This document shows, piece after piece, positions 5,946 to 14,812 of a stretch of DNA of 64,000 nucleotides. The position numbers and the translations under genes were made by a program. Positions within the stretch are counted from its first letter, which is position 1. Every line of letters begins with the position of its first letter. The stretch lies in assembly GCA_903945495.1 (NCBI GenBank), contig CAJAVU010000004.1, forward strand, positions 1 to 64,000, read 5' to 3'. Source of the stretch: an uncultured Flavobacteriales bacterium. Lineage in GTDB: Bacteria; Bacteroidota; Bacteroidia; Flavobacteriales_D; Crocinitomicaceae. The notes under the pieces are model-generated. The model searched no databases. It was not told the DNA's origin and saw nothing but the letters and a program-made list of their open reading frames with translations.

Positions 5946-8717
5946 TTAGTTCACTAATAATTTATGTGAAGGAGCGAATTTCGTTAAGGTAATACCCTCA
6001 ACTGCTTTCGTGTATTCTTCGATTGTTGGAGTGCGTCCTAAAATCGTTGAAAGAACAACAACTGGCGTAGATGAAAGCAATGATTCACCTTTTTTACCAT
6101 CTGTATCTTCCACTACTCGACCTTGGAATAAACGTGTAGAAGTAGCCATTACCGTATCTCCTTTTTCCGCTTTTTCTTGGTTCCCCATACATAAGTTACA
6201 ACCTGGACGCTCTAAGTACAACATGTTTTCATACTTCGTACGCGCTTCACCTTTTGGCAAATTGTCGTTGAATTCGAAACCTGAGTATTTTTGCAATACT
6301 TCCCAATCACCTTCTGCTTTCAACTCATCAACAATGTTGTATGTTGGTGGAGCTACAACTAAAGGAGCTTTGAATTCTACTTTACCATTTTGCGCTTCTA
6401 CGTTTTTCAACATTTGCGCTAAAATTTTCATATCACCCTTGTGAACCATACACGAACCGATGAAACCAAGATCTACTTGTTTTGTTCCGCCGTAGAATGA
6501 CAATGGACGAATTGTATCGTGTGTATACCGTTTTGAAACGTCTTTGTTGTTTACATCTGGATCGGCAATCATTGGCTCAGAGATTAAATCTAAATCAACT
6601 ACCAATTCAGCATAGTATTTTGCACTTGCGTCTGGTGCCAACGCTGGTTTCGAACCAGATTGAATTTCATCGATGCGTTTGTTTGCTTTGTCAATCAAGC
6701 CTTCTAACACCTTATTTGTATTGTCCATTCCTTTATCAATCATGATTTGGATACGGCTCTTCGCAATTTCCAATGATTGAATCAAGGTTTCATCTTCCGA
6801 AATATTGATGGATGCTTTCGCCTTCATTTCAGCTGTCCAATCTGTGAATGTAAATGCTTGATCAGCTGTTAACGTTCCGATATGCACTTCAATTACGCGT
6901 CCTTGGAAAACGTTTTCACCACCAAATTTCTGTAACATTTGCGCTTGCGTTGCATGAACAACATCACGGAAATCCATGTAGCTTTTCATTTCACCTTTGA
7001 ATGTCACTTTTACAGATTCTGGAATCGGCATTGAAGCTTCACCTGTTGCTAAAGCTAACGCTACAGTTCCTGAATCTGCACCGAATGCAACACCTTTCGA
7101 CATACGTGTGTGCGAGTCACCACCAATGATGATTGCCCAGTCGTCGATTGTGATATCATTCAATACTTTGTGAATAACGTCTGTCATTGAGTGGTAAACG
7201 CCTTTCGGGTCACGCGCTGTGATCAATCCAAACTCATTCATGAATTTCATCAATTTCGGGATGTTTGCTTGCGCTTTTTTGTCCCAAACAGATGCCGTGT
7301 GACATCCAGACTGATATGCTCCGTCAACAATTGGAGAAATAACCGTTGCAGCCATTGATTCCAATTCTTGTGCTGTCATCAAACCAGTTGTATCTTGCGA
7401 ACCAACGATATTCACTGTAACGCGAACATCAGATCCAGCGTGCAATACTTTTCCTGGCGTGTTTCCAACTGCATTGCGGTTGAAGATTTTCTCAACAGCT
7501 GTTAATCCTTGTCCGTCATTTGAAATTTCTTTCGATGGAGCAAATACCGTTGGAATATTAATTCCTAATACTTTACAAGCGAAGGTTTGAATCTTTTTAC
7601 CGAAAACGATTGCATATGATCCACCCGCTTTAATGAATTCCATTTTTTGCGGAGTCAATGCTTTCGAAATATCGATTAATTCTTTATCGCCGTTGTATAA
7701 TTTTTTCGTTTTTGTATTGATTGTAAGAACTGTTCCAGTAGCAACTGAATACGCATGCTCTAAAACAGGCTCATTGTTTTCATCGCGAACAACATTTCCT
7801 TCAGCATCTGTTTTCTTCACCCAGTTTTTCAAGTCAAGACCGATACCACCCGTTACATCAACTGTTGTTAAGAAAATTGGAGAGATTCCGTTTGTTCCAC
7901 CAACAATTGGAGCGATGTTCACGAAAGGAACGTAAGGACTCGCTTGTTTTCCTGTCCAAAGAGCAACATTGTTCACACCTGACATACGTGAAGAACCAAC
8001 TCCCATTGTACCTTTTTCAGCAATTAACATCACGCTTTTATCTGGATGTTGTGCATTCAATGCTGTAATTTCTGCTTGCGCTTCTGTTGTAATCATGCAT
8101 TTTCCGTGCAACTCACGATCTGAACGAGAGTGTGCTTGGTTTCCTGGAGATAATAAATCCGTAGAAATATCACCTTCACCAGCAATGAATGTTACCACTT
8201 TAATTTCCTCAGGAACATCTGGCAATTTTGTGAAGAACTCCGCTTTTGAATAGCTTTCTAAAATATCTTTTGCAACTGCGTTACCTGCTTCGTATGCTAC
8301 TTTCAAACGATCTGCGTCTGCATCGTATAAATAAACTTGTGTTTTCAATACTTCAGCTGCACGAGTTGCAACGTCTGCATTATCACTCAAGGCCAAATCC
8401 AATAAAACTCCGATTGAAGGTCCACCTTTCATATGCGACAATAACTCAAGAGCGAAAGCAGGTGTAATTTCAGCTACGTTTTCTTCACCAAGAATAATTT
8501 GTTTCAAGAAATGCGCTTTTGCACCAGCTGCTGGAGTTGTTCCAGGCAAAGTGTTATAAATAAAGAACTTTAATGAATCTGATCTATAAGCATTGTTCAC
8601 GTCTTTAATTTGCGCGATTAGATCATTCACTATTTCTGCACTGTCGATTGGCTTTGGGTGAAGTCCTTGTCCTTTTCTTTCTTCGATTTCTTTAATGTAT
8701 TCTTGATAATGATTCAT
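5946..8717 (-). CDS. acnB: Aconitate hydratase B (bifunctional aconitase / 2-methylisocitrate dehydratase)
   Basis: The 923-residue product has the AcnB domain order: an N-terminal HEAT-like helical domain (residues about 1-160), then the swivelling domain and the catalytic core. The [4Fe-4S] cysteines are in GFIGSCMVHKGDM and ERPGCNLCMGNQ near the C-terminus, and IIGGDSHTRMSKG is an active-site signature. It interconverts citrate and isocitrate in the TCA cycle and may act on 2-methylisocitrate. The start MNHYQEYIKEIEERKGQGLH is the normal family start. It is convergent with the cassette region and appears to be transcribed alone. The 480-base gap upstream holds the promoters of the divergent ribosomal operon. 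Confidence 0.97.
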   Translation of the reverse strand: MNHYQEYIKEIEERKGQGLHPKPIDSAEIVNDLIAQIKDVNNAYRSDSLKFFIYNTLPGTTPAAGAKAHFLKQIILGEENVAEITPAFALELLSHMKGGPSIGVLLDLALSDNADVATRAAEVLKTQVYLYDADADRLKVAYEAGNAVAKDILESYSKAEFFTKLPDVPEEIKVVTFIAGEGDISTDLLSPGNQAHSRSDRELHGKCMITTEAQAEITALNAQHPDKSVMLIAEKGTMGVGSSRMSGVNNVALWTGKQASPYVPFVNIAPIVGGTNGISPIFLTTVDVTGGIGLDLKNWVKKTDAEGNVVRDENNEPVLEHAYSVATGTVLTINTKTKKLYNGDKELIDISKALTPQKMEFIKAGGSYAIVFGKKIQTFACKVLGINIPTVFAPSKEISNDGQGLTAVEKIFNRNAVGNTPGKVLHAGSDVRVTVNIVGSQDTTGLMTAQELESMAATVISPIVDGAYQSGCHTASVWDKKAQANIPKLMKFMNEFGLITARDPKGVYHSMTDVIHKVLNDITIDDWAIIIGGDSHTRMSKGVAFGADSGTVALALATGEASMPIPESVKVTFKGEMKSYMDFRDVVHATQAQMLQKFGGENVFQGRVIEVHIGTLTADQAFTFTDWTAEMKAKASINISEDETLIQSLEIAKSRIQIMIDKGMDNTNKVLEGLIDKANKRIDEIQSGSKPALAPDASAKYYAELVVDLDLISEPMIADPDVNNKDVSKRYTHDTIRPLSFYGGTKQVDLGFIGSCMVHKGDMKILAQMLKNVEAQNGKVEFKAPLVVAPPTYNIVDELKAEGDWEVLQKYSGFEFNDNLPKGEARTKYENMLYLERPGCNLCMGNQEKAEKGDTVMATSTRLFQGRVVEDTDGKKGESLLSSTPVVVLSTILGRTPTIEEYTKAVEGITLTKFAPSHKLLVN

Positions 8718-9004
8718 AAATAGATATTTTACTATTAATCGGGTAGTTAACTAACACTTGTTTGTCGAACTAGTATAAAAAACGTGAAAGCGGTTGAAAC
8801 AACACATTTTCAGGCTTTAAGTACGTAAAAAGTTCGATGCGCGAATTTAGTTAATTTGAATGGAAAAACGCAATGAATTGGGCAAGATAATCTTTAGAAA
8901 ATGTGAAAAAATGGAGAAATGAGTTGCATTGGACATAAATTCAAACCATAAGTAGGATATTTTCACAAAATCACGTCACGAAAAAAAATCATACGATCAA
9001 GCAA

Positions 9005-9036
9005 TTGGGTGACATCCGTTAAAAAGCGTATTTTTG
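9005..9036 (+). promoter_or_regulatory. Possible distal promoter upstream of rpsF
   Basis: TTG at 9005-9007 is followed after 21 bases by TATTTTTG (9029-9036). This matches the Bacteroidota -33/-7 promoter pattern, although the spacing is slightly long. It would start a transcript about 155 bases before rpsF. It lies in the 480-base intergenic region 8718-9197. The acnB-proximal part of that region (8718-9000) is AT-rich and shows no other feature that I can support. Confidence 0.35.
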
Positions 9037-9132
9037 TAGCTCCAAAAGTGAAAGTGCGTACAAATCAGCGTTTAAATTGAACAAATTGAGAATCTTAAGC
9101 ACACTTTTTTATCAACTTTAAGAATTTATTCC

Positions 9133-9140
9133 TACCTTTG
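9133..9140 (+). promoter_or_regulatory. Probable rpsF operon promoter (-7 element)
   Basis: TACCTTTG fits the Bacteroidota -7 consensus TAnnTTTG and is followed by a C-rich start region. The start of transcription would be near 9146, giving a leader of about 50 bases before rpsF. No clear -33 TTTG lies at the expected distance. Confidence 0.55.
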
Positions 9141-9144
9141 CCCC

Positions 9145-9166
9145 CCGCTAAGTATGACTTAGTCGG
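9145..9166 (+). promoter_or_regulatory. Leader hairpin of the rpsF operon, candidate S6:S18 autoregulatory site
   Basis: CCG CTAAGT ATG ACTTAG T CGG folds into a stem with a perfect 6-base inner helix and an outer CCG/CGG helix separated by one unpaired T. Known: in several bacterial groups the S6:S18 complex binds an rpsF leader structure containing a conserved CCG and represses its operon. Here the CCG is at 9145-9147 and the hairpin lies immediately after the inferred start site. The role is inferred from position and the CCG only. Confidence 0.35.
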
Positions 9167-9197
9167 AAATTAGTATAAATAACAAATAAGTTTAATT

Positions 9198-9557
9198 ATG
9201 AATTCTTACGAAACTGTTTTCATTTTAACTCCCGTTTTGTCTGATGATCAGGCAAAGGAAGCAGTGCAGAAATTCGAAGGCGAAATTGCGTCATTGGGTG
9301 GAAAAGTAAAGCACTCTGAGAGTTGGGGCCTAAAAAAATTGGCTTACCCAATCCAAAAAAAATCAACTGGATTTTATTTTCTAGTTGAATTCGAAGCTAA
9401 TGGTAGCTCTGTTGCAGATTTAGAATTGTCTATGAAACGTGATGAGCGTGTAATGCGATTCTTAACTGTGAAAATGGAGAAAGATCATTTAGCATGGGCT
9501 GAAAGACGTCGCACTAAAATGGGCGAAAAGAAAGTTGCACCAGCAGCAGAGGCTTAA
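9198..9557 (+). CDS. rpsF: 30S ribosomal protein bS6
   Basis: This 119-residue protein begins [18 protein letters not shown] and contains the bS6 signature [20 protein letters not shown]. It has a charged/alanine-rich C-terminal tail. bS6 binds 16S rRNA together with bS18 in the platform of the small subunit. It is the first gene of the rpsF-rpsR-rplI operon (gaps of 25 and 31 bases), the usual order. Confidence 0.98.
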   Translation: MNSYETVFILTPVLSDDQAKEAVQKFEGEIASLGGKVKHSESWGLKKLAYPIQKKSTGFYFLVEFEANGSSVADLELSMKRDERVMRFLTVKMEKDHLAWAERRRTKMGEKKVAPAAEA

Positions 9558-9582
9558 TCATTAACACTTAAAACGTAAAAAA

Positions 9583-9846
9583 ATGTCACAAAACGATATT
9601 CGCTATTTGACGCCGATTAACATCGAAATCAGAAAAGATAAATATTGCCGTTTCAAGAAAAGCGGAATTAAATTCATTGACTACAAGGATGCAAATTTCT
9701 TATTGAAATTGATCAACGAGCAAGGAAAAATTCTTCCTCGTCGCATTACAGGAACTTCTGCGAAATACCAGAAGAAAGTGAACAAAGCAATTAAACGTGC
9801 TCGTCACATTGCTGTTCTTCCTTACGTAGCAGATATGATGAAATAA
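9583..9846 (+). CDS. rpsR: 30S ribosomal protein bS18
   Basis: The 87-residue product contains [20 protein letters not shown] and [20 protein letters not shown], the bS18 core. The protein partners bS6 on 16S rRNA. The early CxxC-type zinc cysteines found in some bS18 proteins are absent; a single Cys is seen. It lies between rpsF and rplI. Confidence 0.98.
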   Translation: MSQNDIRYLTPINIEIRKDKYCRFKKSGIKFIDYKDANFLLKLINEQGKILPRRITGTSAKYQKKVNKAIKRARHIAVLPYVADMMK

Positions 9847-9877
9847 GTCGATTGTTAAACAGGATAAATTTTAAAAA

Positions 9878-10324
9878 ATGGAAGTAATTCTTAAGAAAAA
9901 CGTAGACAAACTTGGATACGCGAATGAGGTGGTTACGGTAAAACCTGGTTACGGTCGTAACTTTTTAATCCCTCAAGGATATGGTGTTTTAGCAACAGCT
10001 TCTGCAAAGAAAGCGCATGCTGAGATCATGAAACAAAAAGCGCACAAAGAATCAAAAATGTTGGCTGAAGCGCAAGAAATTGCAACTAAATTAGAGGCAC
10101 TTACAGTTACTATCGCTACAAAAGCTGGTGAGAACGGTAAAATCTTTGGTTCAGTTAACACAGTTCAACTTTCTGAAGCGTTGAAAAAAGCTGGTTTCGA
10201 TATCGATCGTAAATCACTTAAAATTAAAGAAGAGCCAATTAAAGAAGTTGGTACTTTCGAAGCTGAAGCAAACCTTCACAAAGGTGTTAAACCAGTTTTC
10301 AAATTTGAAGTTATTGGAGAATAA
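9878..10324 (+). CDS. rplI: 50S ribosomal protein bL9
   Basis: The 148-residue protein has the bL9 N-terminal rRNA-binding domain (MEVILKKNVDKLGYANEVV, then KPGYGRNFLIPQGYGVLAT), a long connecting helix rich in Lys/Glu/Ala, and the C-terminal domain (GKIFGSVNTVQLSEALKKAG). The length matches the family (about 148-150). It is the last gene of the operon and is followed by a strong terminator. Confidence 0.98.
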   Translation: MEVILKKNVDKLGYANEVVTVKPGYGRNFLIPQGYGVLATASAKKAHAEIMKQKAHKESKMLAEAQEIATKLEALTVTIATKAGENGKIFGSVNTVQLSEALKKAGFDIDRKSLKIKEEPIKEVGTFEAEANLHKGVKPVFKFEVIGE

Positions 10325-10343
10325 TCCAAACGACTATAAATTT

Positions 10344-10373
10344 AAAAAGCCGATTCGTTTGAATCGGCTTTTT
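10344..10373 (+). terminator. Rho-independent terminator of rpsF-rpsR-rplI
   Basis: A perfect hairpin AAAGCCGATTC / GAATCGGCTTT with a 4-base loop (GTTT, 10357-10360) is followed by a T run. It ends 28 bases before the stop of the convergent gene at 10401 and may act in both directions. Confidence 0.88.
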
Positions 10374-10400
10374 TTATGTGCTTATTTTTCTAAGAGCTAA

Positions 10401-12623
10401 TTAATAGGAATCCGAATAATTAAATTCCTCACCATTCAAATTGTAGTAGACAACATTTGAGTAACCTTGTTCGTCATATTGATAAATTACTTTTATGTAA
10501 TTAAAACCAACTCCCAACGGATCTGCTTCAGCATGTTTTCCTTTCTTATTGAAGATTTCAATTACACTAACATCGTATTCACTACCGTAACTATAAACAA
10601 TACGATGCGCACCTTGAACTGAATTCATTTTCTTTCCTTTTTTATTCAAATACCGTGTTTCCAACAAACGACCATTTTCGCCGTAGTTGTTCACCACCTG
10701 ATAAATGCCATCAAAATTCATGGCTGGTTTATAGTCGGCATTTCTCCATTGTGATTTGATAAGTTGTCCATTTTGGTATTCAAATAAATAACTAGCAATT
10801 CCTAATTCATCCGACCAGCGCTGTCCATTCTCATTAAAATACGCCTCTTCAATTACTAATCCTTCATTGTCATAAACATATTTTACCGTAGCATAATTCA
10901 TAGATTTATGCAAAAGATTGCCATCTGCAGCATATTTATCTATTTGAATTATATAGTCTTTATCATTGTACGTTGTCCGATAAATGGAAATCATAGCTTC
11001 ATCAATTGCTCGATTTCCTTCTGCATCGAAATAAGCTGACTCAATTTCATATTGATTTTCATTGAACTTAAATCGTATTTCAGCATAAGCAACACTACCA
11101 AAATTTGCATTGACCAACTTTAACTCTTCATCCAAATAGGTAATTTTCTCTAGAATACCGTTTTCATTATAACTAAATGATTTACAAAAATAACCTTCTG
11201 AACTAGTCGCTTTAAACTTTCCATATTCTGTAAAATAGGAAATTGAAAGAATGGTTAAATCATCCTCAGCGTATCGTGTTCTTACAATTAAACCCTCTTC
11301 CCAATCACTTTTTTGGTCGTAACCTAAATACTCATTATCCAATCCGAATACTCGCACAAATTCAATGTCATATTCATCTTTTTCAATTTGATAACGATGC
11401 GCACCTGAATGGTCTGTCATTGGATTATTTTCAGCATCAAAAAAGGAATGGGTAACTATTCCATCATCATAGCGGCTCTGAATAATCATTGAACCATCAT
11501 CGAATGGAACGACCTTTTTTTCAGCATCAAAATAGAACATTTTTATCTCTCGTCCTTTTTCATCCTTTTGTACTGATTTTCCAGCATAACCTTCTCCCCC
11601 ATCAACTAATTCATTCTTCGCATTAAAATAACTCGTTGTTGATGTATTTGTGTTGGCATCAAATTCAATTTTAAATTCATGTACACCGTTTATGTTTTCA
11701 GCTGGTTTTCCATCGCTAAAGAAGTACTTTTCAGAAATTACAATCCCGCTGTTATCTGTAACGAATCGCGTTTCACCAGGAAAAATAAATTCTTCAAAAG
11801 TTCCATCTTCAAGATATTCGCGCGACGTATAATTTGTTTTTTTGTTCATTGCGTCAAACATTGTGGAACTAGCAACATATCCATTTTTGTCATACGCGTA
11901 TTTCGTATAAGCACAATTATCAAATGCATTTATAATTATTCCCTTGCTATCGTAACTTTTCTTACTAATAAAATTTCCATTTTCATCAAATTCATATACA
12001 AATCGATCATCTTCTATAAGTAATCCATCGTACTGCGGTTCAATAGTATGGTGCACAATTTCTTCAGCAATCAATCCATTTTTGTAAAGTTTCAAATCTA
12101 TTTGACTAGCTGATTGATACAGATTGTTATATGGGAAATCTCCTTCTAGCTTCAATGATACTAATTGATCACCTTTGTAGTTGTAATTCACAGTGCCTCT
12201 ATATTCAGTTAAAAGCTCATCATCATAATTTAATTCTATTGAACGTATCGTTTTGCCGTTTGGATTTTGGACGTATTCAACAGTTTGAGAAGAACTTACA
12301 AGTGAACCGTCCCATGAACTATAATAATTACGAATTATAAATGACGAATCAGTGTATTCAAAACCTATTTTTTGTGCATTGATGTAATCACTAAAAACAC
12401 TTTCTCTTGTATGCGCATCCATAGATTCAATACTTTCCAATTTTCCGTTAATGCCGTAATTAAATGTTAGATGATTCGTTTCTAGGATATCTTTCTCCTC
12501 TATCGGATACACTCCAACGTAATCTCCATAAACCGTTTGATAAGCTTTCCGGAAGTATTTACTTGATTGACCAACAGAAGAAAAAGCGCACAAAAACGCC
12601 AGCAAAAAGAATAGTGATTTCAT
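10401..12623 (-). CDS. Large secreted repeat protein, YD/MORN-like repeats
   Basis: The 740-residue protein opens with a signal peptide (MKSLFFLLAFLCAFSSVGQ). The rest is built from more than ten degenerate units of roughly 40-55 residues, each with a core like YFDAEG / YFNENG / YLNKKG followed by a turn and a Y-YD-NG strand pair (for example KFNENQYEIESAYFDAEGN, YDNEGLVIEEAYFNENGQ). Such repeats form extended beta structures, as in RHS/YD-like and MORN-like proteins. No catalytic domain, lipobox or T9SS tail is evident, so it may stay in the periplasm. It is divergent from the ABC importer at 12710. Function unknown. Confidence 0.75.
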   Translation of the reverse strand: MKSLFFLLAFLCAFSSVGQSSKYFRKAYQTVYGDYVGVYPIEEKDILETNHLTFNYGINGKLESIESMDAHTRESVFSDYINAQKIGFEYTDSSFIIRNYYSSWDGSLVSSSQTVEYVQNPNGKTIRSIELNYDDELLTEYRGTVNYNYKGDQLVSLKLEGDFPYNNLYQSASQIDLKLYKNGLIAEEIVHHTIEPQYDGLLIEDDRFVYEFDENGNFISKKSYDSKGIIINAFDNCAYTKYAYDKNGYVASSTMFDAMNKKTNYTSREYLEDGTFEEFIFPGETRFVTDNSGIVISEKYFFSDGKPAENINGVHEFKIEFDANTNTSTTSYFNAKNELVDGGEGYAGKSVQKDEKGREIKMFYFDAEKKVVPFDDGSMIIQSRYDDGIVTHSFFDAENNPMTDHSGAHRYQIEKDEYDIEFVRVFGLDNEYLGYDQKSDWEEGLIVRTRYAEDDLTILSISYFTEYGKFKATSSEGYFCKSFSYNENGILEKITYLDEELKLVNANFGSVAYAEIRFKFNENQYEIESAYFDAEGNRAIDEAMISIYRTTYNDKDYIIQIDKYAADGNLLHKSMNYATVKYVYDNEGLVIEEAYFNENGQRWSDELGIASYLFEYQNGQLIKSQWRNADYKPAMNFDGIYQVVNNYGENGRLLETRYLNKKGKKMNSVQGAHRIVYSYGSEYDVSVIEIFNKKGKHAEADPLGVGFNYIKVIYQYDEQGYSNVVYYNLNGEEFNYSDSY

Positions 12624-12709
12624 CGTTTAATTTTTTATTAAATATAATTTTAATTCAACCAATCGGCAAGAAATTCTTGAAATAAGTTAGGAATATGCAT
12701 CTTTGCAAC

Positions 12710-13819
12710 ATGAAGGTTTTAAACGTAATTTTTATAGTTTTCTCGGCATTGTTCATTGCTGGATGTTCCGATCACAATGGAAGGGCTCCAATTAAGGATA
12801 ATAACGCTAAGAATGAAATTGACTATGCTAAAACGATAGAGATTTTTGAAGATTCAATTGGATGTAAAGTCCACATTTACAATCCTGATACTAAAAAAAC
12901 TGTACGATTATATTTGGCTAAAACGAATAAAAACACACCTGATAATTACCAATTTATCAAAACACCTATTCAGTCGATTATTACTTTAAGTGGAACCCAA
13001 ATTGGCATGTTATCCGAACTCAATTCGTTGGATCTAATTGTTGGTGTTTCTAGTAAAAACTACATCTACAATCCTGTTGTTCTTAAAACCATCGAAGCAA
13101 ATAAGATCAAAGACTTTGGAGATGAAACACTAATTTCATTTGAACAGATTATTGAATCAAAAGCGCAACTATTGATGTACAGCGGTTTCAGTAGTGATTT
13201 TCCTCATGCTGAACAACTGGCAAAAGCGGGCGTTATTTGCATACCTGATTTTGATTGGAAAGAACAACATCCACTAGGGAAAGCAGAATGGATTAAGTTT
13301 TTCGGCTATTTGGTTGGGAAAGAAAAATTAGCAAAAACCTACTTTGAAGATTGTGCAAAAGCATACAATGAACTTAAAAAAAGTGTAGCGAATTCTTCAA
13401 CAAAACCAACTGTTTTTAGCGGGAATTTAACAGGCACAAGTTGGTTCACACCGGCGGGTGAAAGTTATTATGCTATGCTGCTAAGCGATGCAGGTGCGAA
13501 TTATGTATATTCCAAAACAAAAGGTGTTGGAAGTTTAGACCTTAGTTTCGAAAAAGTGCTGAACGAAAATATCAAAACAGAATATTGGGTAAATCCAGGA
13601 ATTGCATCCTTACAGACCATTTTAAAAAACAATGGGAAAATGGATTATTTCGAAGCGGTAAAAAACAAGAAAGTCTTTTGTTATTCGCCAAACATGAATA
13701 AATACTGGGAAATGAGCGCTATTCAACCACATTATGTTCTTTCCGATTTGATTCGAATTTTACATCCTGAAAAATCAAAAGCAAAACATTCTTATTTTTA
13801 CGAGAACATTGGTCGCTAA
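12710..13819 (+). CDS. ABC transporter substrate-binding lipoprotein (BtuF/FecB type)
   Basis: The ATG at 12710 gives MKVLNVIFIVFSALFIAGCS, a classic lipobox; an in-frame ATG 15 bases upstream is less likely. The 369-residue product has the class III periplasmic-binding-protein pattern: IITLSGTQIGMLSELNSLDLI with IVGVSSKNYI, then a long helix and a second lobe (KPTVFSGNLTGTSWFTPAG). This group binds cobalamin, heme or ferric siderophores. The permease and ATPase genes follow directly, so the three form one BtuCDF/FecBCD-type importer. There is no room for a cobalamin riboswitch upstream, which does not favour B12 over iron chelates. CATCTTTG ends only 6 bases before the ATG, so the transcript could be leaderless. 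Confidence 0.88.
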   Translation: MKVLNVIFIVFSALFIAGCSDHNGRAPIKDNNAKNEIDYAKTIEIFEDSIGCKVHIYNPDTKKTVRLYLAKTNKNTPDNYQFIKTPIQSIITLSGTQIGMLSELNSLDLIVGVSSKNYIYNPVVLKTIEANKIKDFGDETLISFEQIIESKAQLLMYSGFSSDFPHAEQLAKAGVICIPDFDWKEQHPLGKAEWIKFFGYLVGKEKLAKTYFEDCAKAYNELKKSVANSSTKPTVFSGNLTGTSWFTPAGESYYAMLLSDAGANYVYSKTKGVGSLDLSFEKVLNENIKTEYWVNPGIASLQTILKNNGKMDYFEAVKNKKVFCYSPNMNKYWEMSAIQPHYVLSDLIRILHPEKSKAKHSYFYENIGR

Positions 13820-14812
13820 ATGAATAAACGAACACAGCTTTTCTTTCTTTTGCTAATTGTCACTTTGATTGCAAGCTTTGTGGGCCATTTATTTGCTGGG
13901 CAAGTAAAAATCACCTTAAGCGATTATTGGAATGCGTTATTTCATTTAGACGAATCGAATACCAATCATTTAATCGTTCGTGAATTTAGAATTCCGAGAG
14001 CCGTCATTGCTGTAATTGCCGGTGCTGGACTTTCTGTCGCTGGGATGTTTATGCAAACCTTATTCAACAACCCACTGGCAGGACCTTATGTTTTGGGAAT
14101 AAATACTGGATCAAGTTTATTTGTTGCTTTTTCAATGATGACTGGTCTTAGTTTTTTACAAAGTGATGTTGGAATCATTTCAAGTGCTTTGCTTGGCGCA
14201 TTAATTTTTGGATTTATCATTCTCTTTTTCTCTTTTTTTACGCGCCACCATGTCACTTTACTGCTTGTTGGATTAATGCTCGGTAGTTTCACTGGAGCTA
14301 TAATTTCTGTTTTACAAACCATGAGTTCCGCGCAAGAATTGAAAGCATTTACCATTTGGACCATGGGTTCTTTACAACATGTTCAATTCGATCAATTGCC
14401 CTTGGTAATTCTCTTTTTTGCTCTGGGAACTATTGGAAGCTTATTCCTCATCAAACCAATGAATGTGCTTGTTTTAGGTGAGAAATCAACAGAACTACTT
14501 GGTTTAAACATTCAATCGGTTCGTGTTTTCACGATTATAATCACTGCGCTTTTTACGGGAGTTGTAACCGCATTTTGTGGTCCGATTGCTTTCGTTGGTT
14601 TGGCCGTACCCAATTTAACAAAGACATTATTTCGTACTCAAAATCACTCAATACTGTTAATTGGGAACTTTTTCATTGGAGCAATATTCCTATTAATCTC
14701 AGATAGCATCATTCAATTGTTGGAAGCTACAATCCAGTTACCGATTAATGCGTTCACTTCACTCGTTGGTGCTCCTTTCATTATTTACATTGTTTTAAAA
14801 CGATTAAAATGA
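13820..14812 (+). CDS. BtuC/FecCD-family ABC permease
   Basis: The 330-residue, strongly hydrophobic protein has about 9-10 membrane segments and the family signatures REFRIPRAVIAVIAGAGLSV with AGMFMQTLFNNPLAGPYVLG, and CGPIAFVGLAVPNLTKTLF. It forms the dimeric inner-membrane channel for uptake of cobalamin, heme or siderophore iron. Its ATG directly follows the stop of the binding-protein gene, and its end overlaps the ATPase gene by 4 bases (ATGA), indicating translational coupling. Confidence 0.95.
   Translation: MNKRTQLFFLLLIVTLIASFVGHLFAGQVKITLSDYWNALFHLDESNTNHLIVREFRIPRAVIAVIAGAGLSVAGMFMQTLFNNPLAGPYVLGINTGSSLFVAFSMMTGLSFLQSDVGIISSALLGALIFGFIILFFSFFTRHHVTLLLVGLMLGSFTGAIISVLQTMSSAQELKAFTIWTMGSLQHVQFDQLPLVILFFALGTIGSLFLIKPMNVLVLGEKSTELLGLNIQSVRVFTIIITALFTGVVTAFCGPIAFVGLAVPNLTKTLFRTQNHSILLIGNFFIGAIFLLISDSIIQLLEATIQLPINAFTSLVGAPFIIYIVLKRLK

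Noticed and set aside
6010-6444. 144-codon frame on the + strand
   Set aside because: Antisense to acnB and caused by its codon pattern; no domain.
12624-12709. Cobalamin riboswitch ahead of the BtuF/FecB-type importer
   Set aside because: The gap of 86 bases is too short for a B12 riboswitch and shows no such conserved box.
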